Shown: positions 58,160 through 64,000 of the stretch, piece after piece
Numbering within the stretch: position 1 is the stretch's first letter
Layout: each line of letters starts with the position of its first letter
Notes under the pieces: generated by a model
The model's database searches: none
Seen by the model: only the letters and a program-made list of their open reading frames with translations
Told to the model about the DNA's origin: nothing
Position numbers and translations under genes: made by a program
NCBI GenBank assembly: GCA_002083525.1
Contig: LWDM01000029.1
Span: forward strand, 81,594-145,593
From: Proteobacteria bacterium SG_bin9
GTDB taxonomy: Bacteria; Pseudomonadota; Alphaproteobacteria; Rhizobiales; Xanthobacteraceae
Reading direction: 5' to 3'
Length of the DNA stretch: 64,000 nt

Positions 58160-58795
58160 TTACCGCCCCGCGTCGCGCTCGTAGACGAACTTCGGCATTT
58201 CCCACCGGAAGCGGATCGCCAGCAAGCGGAACGTGAGACCGAAGACGAACGCAACCAGCGTCACGAGATCGGGATTGAGGCCGAGCTGCAAACCTTCGAC
58301 ATAAACGAGACCGGTGAGAATCGAGACGCTGGCGTAGAGCTCGGCGCGAAACAGCAGCGGCACGTCGTTGCAAAGGACATCGCGCAGCACGCCACCGACG
58401 CAGCCGGTGATCATGCCGGCCATGATAACGATCGCGAAATGATGACCGCCCTTCAGCGCCACGCTGCACCCGAGCATGGTGAACAGCACAAGCCCGATGG
58501 CATCGAGAAACAGGAAGGCCTTGTTGAAATGATGGATCACCGGCGCGAGCGCAATCGTGGCGAGCGCCGCAGCCGCCGTGATGCCGAGCAGATACGGCTC
58601 TTGTACCCAGCTCAAGGGATAGTTGCCGAGCAGCACATCGCGCGTCGATCCGCCGCCGAGCGCGGTGATGGAGCCCAACAATACGACGCCCATCCAGTCC
58701 ATGCTGCGCCGGCCGGCGGCGAGCGCTGCCGTCATCGACACGACGATCAGACCGATGATCGAAAGCGGAAACAGCAGATTCTCGGCGTGGGCCAT
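58160..58795 (-). CDS. TRIC/UPF0126-family cation channel
   Basis: The 211-residue protein has seven hydrophobic segments and the duplicated glycine-rich motif of the family: GGGSTRDVLLGNYPL in the first half and GGVLRDVLCNDVPLLF in the second. Bacterial homologues form trimeric K+ channels. ATG 58795 (MAHAENLLF) follows AGGGGC. It comes 22 bp after the upstream MFS gene on the same strand, so the two may form one operon. Confidence 0.92.
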   Translation of the reverse strand: MAHAENLLFPLSIIGLIVVSMTAALAAGRRSMDWMGVVLLGSITALGGGSTRDVLLGNYPLSWVQEPYLLGITAAAALATIALAPVIHHFNKAFLFLDAIGLVLFTMLGCSVALKGGHHFAIVIMAGMITGCVGGVLRDVLCNDVPLLFRAELYASVSILTGLVYVEGLQLGLNPDLVTLVAFVFGLTFRLLAIRFRWEMPKFVYERDAGR

Positions 58796-58817
58796 GCCCC
58801 TGTGTAGCACGGTTCGC

Positions 58818-60017
58818 CTAGGCCGGCTCCAGTTGCATCGTCCGGCGCTGCGCCAGGCGGAAAATGCCTAGCCCGATCACGGCCAGGCCCATCATGGCAG
58901 CGGCGAAAAGCACTGGCGCCGCAGGGCTGCCGAAGAAATCGCGCACCCGCCCCGCGATCACAGGCATGATTGCCATCGAAAGATAAAAGCATGTGAAGAA
59001 TACACCCATGCCGACCGCGCGGTTGTGCGGCGACAAGGCTTCCGTCGGCAAGGAAACGATCAACCCCGCAGGGATGCCGGCGAGGATCACCATGACCGCA
59101 AACGCGGCCATGAAGTGGTCTGTGAACGGCAGCGACGCTCCGGCCAGCGCCACAATGAGCAGGCTAACCACCATGAACAGATTGAGCCGGCCGAAACGCT
59201 GGGCGAGAAGTCCGCCAACCGGCACGGTGAAGATCAACGCCCAGCCCAGCACGCTGACGATGCGGCCGGCCTCGGTCAGCAGGTAGCCGCGCGCGGTCAG
59301 AAGCTCGGGCAGGAATGTGATCATGACAATGTAGGCCACATTGTAAGTGCCCCAGATGAATCCGGCGATGAGCACCAGCAGCCATTCCCGGCCCGAGAGC
59401 GCGATCTGAAACTTGCCATCGAGCAGCGCCGGCACATCCGGCGGGTCGCGATAGATCAGCGCGACGAGAACGAACGATACGACGATAACGGCGACGGCGG
59501 TGTACATCACCGGCGGCCACGCGCCGAAGCTTACGATGGCCGGAAACGTGACGAGGCCGAGCGCCAGACCGAGCGGCCAGCTTGCGACGAGGATCGACAT
59601 CGCCGGAACGACCTCATGCCGCGCGAACCAGTCGGCGACCATCTTGGTCATGATCACGTTCATGACGACGCCGCCAATGCCGCTGATGAGCCGCCCGGCG
59701 AACGCAACCTCGAAAGTGTGCGAACCGGTCATCGCGCCGCCGAGCACCATGAGTGCAAGGCCGAGCAGGACGACGCGCTTGGCACCGAACCTCTGGCCGA
59801 TCAATCCGCTCGGAATTGCGAAGATCGTCCCCGGCAGCATGTAAAGACCGATCAGCGTGCCGAGCCAGGTGAAATCGATCTTCCACTCGTCGACAAGAAT
59901 CGGCCCGATCGCGCCGATAGTTTTGAATTGATAGGCGAGCGCAGTCCGCGCCACAAATAGCACGAACAGCATCAGCCACCGCTGCGAATGCGATTCAGTT
60001 GCCGTGTTGCTCACCAC
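58818..60017 (-). CDS. MFS transporter
   Basis: The 399-residue carrier has about 12 membrane helices. PSGLIGQRFGAKRVVLLG is the loop 2-3 motif (G-x3-D/G-R-x-G-x-R/K), and the second half has VPVGGLLAQRFGRLN, the matching loop 8-9 motif. I chose the GTG at 60017 because GGGAGG lies 8 bp upstream, inside the earlier frame that opens at 60041. It resembles CynX/NimT-like MFS proteins in overall form, but the substrate is open. The TRIC-type gene follows closely. Confidence 0.88.
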   Translation of the reverse strand: MVSNTATESHSQRWLMLFVLFVARTALAYQFKTIGAIGPILVDEWKIDFTWLGTLIGLYMLPGTIFAIPSGLIGQRFGAKRVVLLGLALMVLGGAMTGSHTFEVAFAGRLISGIGGVVMNVIMTKMVADWFARHEVVPAMSILVASWPLGLALGLVTFPAIVSFGAWPPVMYTAVAVIVVSFVLVALIYRDPPDVPALLDGKFQIALSGREWLLVLIAGFIWGTYNVAYIVMITFLPELLTARGYLLTEAGRIVSVLGWALIFTVPVGGLLAQRFGRLNLFMVVSLLIVALAGASLPFTDHFMAAFAVMVILAGIPAGLIVSLPTEALSPHNRAVGMGVFFTCFYLSMAIMPVIAGRVRDFFGSPAAPVLFAAAMMGLAVIGLGIFRLAQRRTMQLEPA

Positions 60018-60336
60018 CGGGCCGCCCTCCCGAGCCGTCATTCAAAAAACTCCGCCGTCGCGGGGATCTTCGCCCCCTTTTGCGCGCGATAGAGGAGTCA
60101 CCATTTCCAGACAATGGCAAATTATCGCACCCTTTGAGTTGGCCCAAAATGGGGCGATAGCCATGGATTATCGATAACAACCCGCTATGAGCAACTACCG
60201 GTAAACCTCCGGCAACATCCAGAGCTTGTCCACGCGATTCCACCGCGAATTATGACAACGATCACGCATCACATCCGGCCGTCACACTGGCATGATGATA
60301 TCTCGTAGTTTTGGGCCGCCCACGAGAGATCACGTC
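60018..60336. other. Non-coding divergent region upstream of MFS and GDPD genes
   Basis: About 320 bp lie between divergent genes. It is AT-richer than its surroundings and contains an imperfect inverted repeat: ATGGC...TATCGC (60114-60128) against GCGATA-GCCAT (60154-60164). This could be an operator or a hairpin. No gene is apparent. Confidence 0.4.
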
Positions 60337-61572
60337 ATGCTGCAACGCCATACGCTCCTGCTATCGATGCTGTTTGCGATATCCCTGCCCGCGGCTGCAC
60401 AAGACGCGATGCCGCGCGAGCCGCAGATCGGTCCCAGGCCGTTCTATCTCGTCGACAAGATGAAGGACGGCGCGCTGAAGAAAGAGCTGAGCCAGTGCAC
60501 CGGCCCGTTCCGCAAGACCGACTTCTCGATCGGCCATCGCGGCGCGGCGCTGCAGTTTCCCGAACACACGCGCGAATCGTATCTGGCGGCGGCGCGCATG
60601 GGCGCCGGCATCATCGAATGCGACGTCACCTTCACCAAGGACCGGCAGCTCGTGTGCCGCCATGCGCAGTGCGACCTGCACACCACGACCAATATTCTCT
60701 CCGTCCCTGCGCTCGCGGCCAAATGCTCGCAGCCCTTCAGCCCGGCGGATCCCGCTACGGCTAAGAAGGCCTCGGCCAAGTGCTGCACCAGCGACATCAC
60801 GCTGGCCGAGTTCAGGACGCTGACGGCGAAGATGGATGCGTTCAATGCGGACGGCAAAACCGTCGCCGAATATCAGAACGGCACCCCGCGCTGGCGTACC
60901 GATCTCTATAGCGCCACCGGCACGCTGATGACCCATGCCGAGAGCATCGCGCTGATCAAATCGCTCGGCGCGAAGTTCACGCCCGAGCTGAAGGCGCCCG
61001 AAGTGACGATGCCGTTCGAGGGCGACTACACCCAGGAAAAATACGCAACGCAGATGCTGGATGACTACAAGGCCGCGGGCGTTCCGGCGTCCGACGTTTT
61101 CCCGCAGAGCTTCAACTACGCCGACGTTCTGCACTGGATCAAAACCGCGCCGGATTTCGGCAAGCAGGCGGTCTATCTCGACGGCCGCTATGAGACATCC
61201 GGCTTCGATCACACCAAGCCCGAAACGCTCAAGCCGTCGATGGCCGAGATGAAGGCCGCGGGCGTGCCGATCCTCGCGCCGCCGATCTACATGTTACTGG
61301 CGCTCAACGACAAGAATGAGATCGTGGCGTCCGACTACGCCAAGGCGGCAAAGGCCGCGGGCCTTGACCTCATCGCCTGGTCGCTGGAGCGCGACGGTCC
61401 GCTCGACAAGGGCGGCGGCTTCTATCACCGCTCCGTCAAAGGCGCGATCGACCGGGACGGCGATACTTTGACCGTGCTCGACGTTCTGGCGAAGCAGGCC
61501 GGCGTGCGCGGCGTGTTCTCCGACTGGCCGGCGACGACGACGTTCTACGCGAGCTGCACGGGACTGAAGTAG
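60337..61572 (+). CDS. Glycerophosphodiester phosphodiesterase, periplasmic
   Basis: This 411-residue secreted GDPD-family enzyme has a signal peptide (LLSMLFAISLPAAAQ). The TIM-barrel active site shows IGHRGAALQFPEHT (catalytic His with Arg and Glu), IECDVTFTKD (metal-binding Glu/Asp) and CRHAQCDLHTTT (second His). KFTPELKAPE follows for the third metal ligand. It splits glycerophosphodiesters to glycerol 3-phosphate and an alcohol. Several extra cysteines (CSQ, KCCTSD) suggest disulfides in the insert after the second motif. ATG 60337 opens the signal peptide. Confidence 0.92.
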   Translation: MLQRHTLLLSMLFAISLPAAAQDAMPREPQIGPRPFYLVDKMKDGALKKELSQCTGPFRKTDFSIGHRGAALQFPEHTRESYLAAARMGAGIIECDVTFTKDRQLVCRHAQCDLHTTTNILSVPALAAKCSQPFSPADPATAKKASAKCCTSDITLAEFRTLTAKMDAFNADGKTVAEYQNGTPRWRTDLYSATGTLMTHAESIALIKSLGAKFTPELKAPEVTMPFEGDYTQEKYATQMLDDYKAAGVPASDVFPQSFNYADVLHWIKTAPDFGKQAVYLDGRYETSGFDHTKPETLKPSMAEMKAAGVPILAPPIYMLLALNDKNEIVASDYAKAAKAAGLDLIAWSLERDGPLDKGGGFYHRSVKGAIDRDGDTLTVLDVLAKQAGVRGVFSDWPATTTFYASCTGLK

Positions 61573-61598
61573 CCGCCGCCAACCGATGCGCCGCGGGC

Positions 61599-61973
61599 TT
61601 ACTTCCGGAAGCCGAAGTGCCAGAAGCCAGCGGCCAGCAGCACGTGGATGGCAAATGTCCCCCACCCCAGCGCGTTGGCAAGTCCGCCAGTGATACCGAG
61701 CAAAAGCGGCACGGCGGAGACGGCGAAGTAGATCGCGGCGGCGCGAAAAACCGCGGTCGATGCCAGGCTCGACGGCAGTTCGCGCAGCCACCAGAAGATC
61801 AGCGCGAACGCGATGAGCATTGCTCCGAAAATGCGCGTCATCATCACGCCCGCCGCATTGAGCTTGACGCCGAGCGGCGCCAGCACGGCTTCCGGCAACA
61901 ACAGAAATCCAACGCCGAACAAGGCTTCGATGACGGCGGCGATCAGCAGAAACGTCGGCAACGATAACGGCAT
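61599..61973 (-). CDS. Small four-helix membrane protein
   Basis: The 124-residue product is hydrophobic throughout with four membrane helices (about 6-27, 40-58, 73-90 and 97-118). The motif GVMMTRIFGAMLIAFALIFWW and the ending HVLLAAGFWHFGFRK resemble small conserved hypothetical membrane proteins. ATG 61973 follows GGGGATT, and an in-frame ATG at 62012 is not favoured. Function unknown. Confidence 0.68.
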   Translation of the reverse strand: MPLSLPTFLLIAAVIEALFGVGFLLLPEAVLAPLGVKLNAAGVMMTRIFGAMLIAFALIFWWLRELPSSLASTAVFRAAAIYFAVSAVPLLLGITGGLANALGWGTFAIHVLLAAGFWHFGFRK

Positions 61974-62119
61974 GTGCAATCCCCCAAATGCAATGGCCCT
62001 AAAGGACAGCATCCTGCATCGGAACGCGGGGAATTGCTATGACCGGCAGAAAATGCGGCCGCGTCGAAGGCTGTGCAGCCCCGGCTGAACTTATCGGGGC
62101 TGCACGAACTCAACCCGCT

Positions 62120-62425
62120 CTACAGCCAGAAGCGGCGACGGCGCCAGCGACGGCGGCCCCAGAAGCGGCGGCGGCGATAGCCCCAGAAGCGACGGCGGCG
62201 CCAACCCCAGCGGCGACGCCTGCCCCACCGAACCTCCTCGATACGCGCGGCATCGAGATCGTTCTGGTCGGCGACAGCCGGTTGCGGCTTGAGGTCTTGC
62301 GGCGATCCGGACTTGTCCAGCGCCGGTTGCGGCGGCATCAAAGGTGCTGCTTGTGCCGCGGACGACACCACCATCGCTCCCGCAGCAACGCCCAAGGCGA
62401 CTTTCAGAAATTCCCGGCGTTCCAT
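62120..62425 (-). CDS. Tat-signal protein with Arg/Trp-rich tail
   Basis: The 101-residue product begins MERREFLKVALGVAAGAMV, a twin-arginine leader (RR-x-F-L-K), with cleavage near AAQAAP. A short Pro/Asp/Gln-rich mature part leads to an Arg/Trp/Phe-rich tail (WGRRRRWGWRRRRFWGY onward). The leader and layout match the gene at 54485, so the two are paralogues with different aromatic choices in the tail (Trp here, Tyr there). GGGAGGA lies before the ATG at 62425. Function unknown. Confidence 0.78.
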   Translation of the reverse strand: MERREFLKVALGVAAGAMVVSSAAQAAPLMPPQPALDKSGSPQDLKPQPAVADQNDLDAARIEEVRWGRRRRWGWRRRRFWGYRRRRFWGRRRWRRRRFWL

Positions 62426-62557
62426 GATTTGTCCTCCCATGTGAGCAAGTCGAACACGCAACAGAGTTGGCCTGGTTGCATGAACCGGCGCTGAACTTCG
62501 CGTTCAGCATTCAGGGAGATTACGTAATGTGTTACCTTAATCGATGGTTCCCGCGTC

Positions 62558-63043
62558 CTACTCGATCACGCACGTGACGTATTCAGCTTTCAGACTGCTG
62601 AAATACGCCATCTGCTTCAGCTCGGTCGAATAGTCCCGGAATTCTTTCTCGCCGGGCTTGAGAATGTAATCGCTCGTCGCCGTGCAGTTCTTGCCGGCGA
62701 CTTTCACTGTCAGCTTGTGGATGTGAGCCCCGACATCGAACGTTCGTTCGATCGTTGAATCGTCAATCACCCGGTAGACGACACCCTTGGGCTGACGCCC
62801 CAGCTTGACCTTGGCGGTCCCCTTAAGGCCGTCTTTGACGGCGAATGCATCGCTCACCGTACCGTTCGCTCGCAGAACGATTCTGAAATCAACCGTCGCG
62901 CTGCCAACGCGCGCGCTTGGCCGAACGCGCACGGCGTTGACCTTGTAGTGAACGTAGATGTTGGTGTCGCCTGCTGCAGCGTTTGCGTCATCATGCGTCA
63001 CCAGAGCGGCGCATACGATCAGAGGCAGCAGAACCAGCTTCAT
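62558..63043 (-). CDS. Secreted protein of unknown function, downstream of pccB
   Basis: The 161-residue product has a signal peptide (LVLLPLIVCAALVTHDDANA) and a beta-rich mature part (NIYVHYKVNAVRVRP, VDFRIVLRANGTVSDAF, GVVYRVIDDSTIERTF), with two cysteines (KNCTATS, VTCVIE). No family is recognised. It starts 6 bp after the pccB stop; the ribosome site (GAGGCGAG) overlaps that stop, so it is cotranscribed with pccB. Its link to propionyl-CoA metabolism is only positional. Confidence 0.72.
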   Translation of the reverse strand: MKLVLLPLIVCAALVTHDDANAAAGDTNIYVHYKVNAVRVRPSARVGSATVDFRIVLRANGTVSDAFAVKDGLKGTAKVKLGRQPKGVVYRVIDDSTIERTFDVGAHIHKLTVKVAGKNCTATSDYILKPGEKEFRDYSTELKQMAYFSSLKAEYVTCVIE

Positions 63044-63049
63044 CTCGCC

Positions 63050-64000
63050 TCACAACGGCAGGTTATCGTGCTTCTTCATCGGCACCTCGACCTGCTTGTC
63101 CTTCAGCATGGCGAGTGCGCGGGCGATGCGCTTGCGGGTCGAGTGCGGCATGATCACATCGTCGATGTAACCGCGCTCGGCGGCGACGAACGGCGACAGG
63201 AAGCGGTCCTCGTATTCCTTGGTGCGCGCGGCGATCTTCTCGGCGTCGCCGATGTCGGCGCGGAAGATGATCTCCACCGCCCCCTTCGCGCCCATCACCG
63301 CGATCTGCGCGGTCGGCCAGGCGTAATTCATGTCGGCGCCGATTTCCTTCGACGCCATGACGTCGAACGCGCCGCCATAGGCCTTGCGGGTGATGACGGT
63401 GACGAGCGGCACCGTGCATTGCGAATACGCAAAGAGAAGCTTGGCGCCGTGCTTGATCAGGCCGCCGTATTCCTGCGCGGTGCCCGGCAGGAAGCCCGGC
63501 ACGTCGACGAACGTCACGATCGGAATGTTGAAGGCATCGCAGAAACGGACGAAGCGCGCCGCCTTGCGTGAGGCATCGCTGTCGAGCACGCCGGCCAGCA
63601 CCATCGGCTGGTTGGCGACGAAGCCCACCGTCTTGCCGGCGACGCGGCCGAAGCCGGTGACGATGTTCTTCGCGAACGTCTCGGCAAGTTCGAAGAAATC
63701 GCCCTCGTCCACGACCTTGGTGATCAGTTCCTTGATGTCGTACGGCTTGTTCGGATTATCCGGGATCAGCGTGTCGAGCGACGGCTCTTCCCGCTCGATG
63801 TCGTCGAACGACGGCCACTCTGGCACGCCGTCCGTGTTGTTCGACGGCAGGAAGTCGAGCAAGCGGCGCATCTGCAGCAGCGTCTCGACGTCGTTCTCGT
63901 ACGCGCCATCCGCGATCGAGGATTTCGTCGCGTGCACACTGGCGCCGCCGAGTTCTTCCGCGGTGACGACCTCGTTGGTGACGGTCTTCACCACGTCCGG
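63050..64000 (-). CDS. pccB: Propionyl-CoA carboxylase beta subunit, C-terminal part (runs off right edge)
   Basis: This is the carboxyltransferase chain; the N-terminal part is outside the window. The visible region starts in the middle of the first carboxyltransferase half, with VHATKSSIADGAYENDVETL (split here), and continues through RLLDFLPSNN, FVDVPGFLPGTAQE with the oxyanion Gly pair, RKAYGGAFDVM and YAWPTAQIAVMGAKGA. The ending RKRIARALAMLKDKQ fits PccB. It transfers carboxyl from biotin to propionyl-CoA. A small secreted-protein gene follows 6 bp on, and its partner pccA lies about 32 kb to the left. Confidence 0.95.
   Translation of the reverse strand, partial: PDVVKTVTNEVVTAEELGGASVHATKSSIADGAYENDVETLLQMRRLLDFLPSNNTDGVPEWPSFDDIEREEPSLDTLIPDNPNKPYDIKELITKVVDEGDFFELAETFAKNIVTGFGRVAGKTVGFVANQPMVLAGVLDSDASRKAARFVRFCDAFNIPIVTFVDVPGFLPGTAQEYGGLIKHGAKLLFAYSQCTVPLVTVITRKAYGGAFDVMASKEIGADMNYAWPTAQIAVMGAKGAVEIIFRADIGDAEKIAARTKEYEDRFLSPFVAAERGYIDDVIMPHSTRKRIARALAMLKDKQVEVPMKKHDNLPL

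Noticed and set aside
1..64000. CRISPR arrays, insertion sequences, prophage or secondary-metabolite megasynthases
   Set aside because: I found no spaced direct repeats of CRISPR type, no transposase, no phage structural genes and no NRPS/PKS domains.

Overview
The window looks like a piece of chromosome from an alphaproteobacterium of the Bradyrhizobium/Afipia/Rhodopseudomonas group (Nitrobacteraceae). The grounds are high GC, clpS-clpA order, a MipZ division ATPase instead of MinCDE, a short PhaP-type phasin, a D,D-carboxypeptidase with a SPOR domain, three Bug-type solute receptors, a fused indolepyruvate ferredoxin oxidoreductase, and a palindromic intergenic repeat of the type I know from Bradyrhizobium genomes. 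This is inferred from protein families, not from a database search. No insertion sequence, prophage, CRISPR array or rRNA is visible; one tRNA-Leu and one tRNA-Arg are.

Left part (1-13 kb): the start of clpA and all of clpS; two tandem paralogues with a TadE/TadG-like anchor and a von Willebrand A domain; a phasin; a penicillin-binding D,D-carboxypeptidase; a membrane J-domain protein; panE, whose stop codon lies inside a palindromic repeat; a small VWA protein; a Bug receptor; an orphan Flp pilin; and an alpha/beta hydrolase homologue that appears to have lost its nucleophile elbow.

Middle part (13-41 kb): mostly single housekeeping or accessory genes in short units. They include an HBM-type chemoreceptor, mipZ, panC, a DUF1489 gene that seems fused at its 5' end to a neighbour, a GST, mgtE, tRNA-Leu, fliN, lipB, acyP, an operon of pccA with an oxaloacetate decarboxylase-like gene, a 1-Cys peroxiredoxin, photolyase, glutathione-dependent formaldehyde dehydrogenase, a DUF1801/PhzF operon, tRNA-Arg and a second Bug receptor. 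Many gene pairs are convergent with almost no spacer.

Right part (41-64 kb): the most distinctive feature is a nine-gene minus-strand operon (52772 down to 41090). In transcription order it holds indolepyruvate ferredoxin oxidoreductase, an SCP-2-type thiolase, a DUF35 protein, a MaoC hydratase, an SDR dehydrogenase, a non-canonical DapA-family protein, a NUDIX hydrolase, a cytosolic BtuF-like protein and a PQQ/haem alcohol dehydrogenase. It reads as a catabolic pathway that makes a CoA thioester from a 2-oxo acid and shortens it by hydration, oxidation and C-C cleavage; the substrate cannot be told from sequence. Beyond it lie small secreted proteins, two Tat-signal proteins with arginine/aromatic tails, a third Bug receptor, two MFS transporters, a TRIC/UPF0126 channel, a glycerophosphodiester phosphodiesterase, and the C-terminal half of pccB, about 32 kb from pccA.
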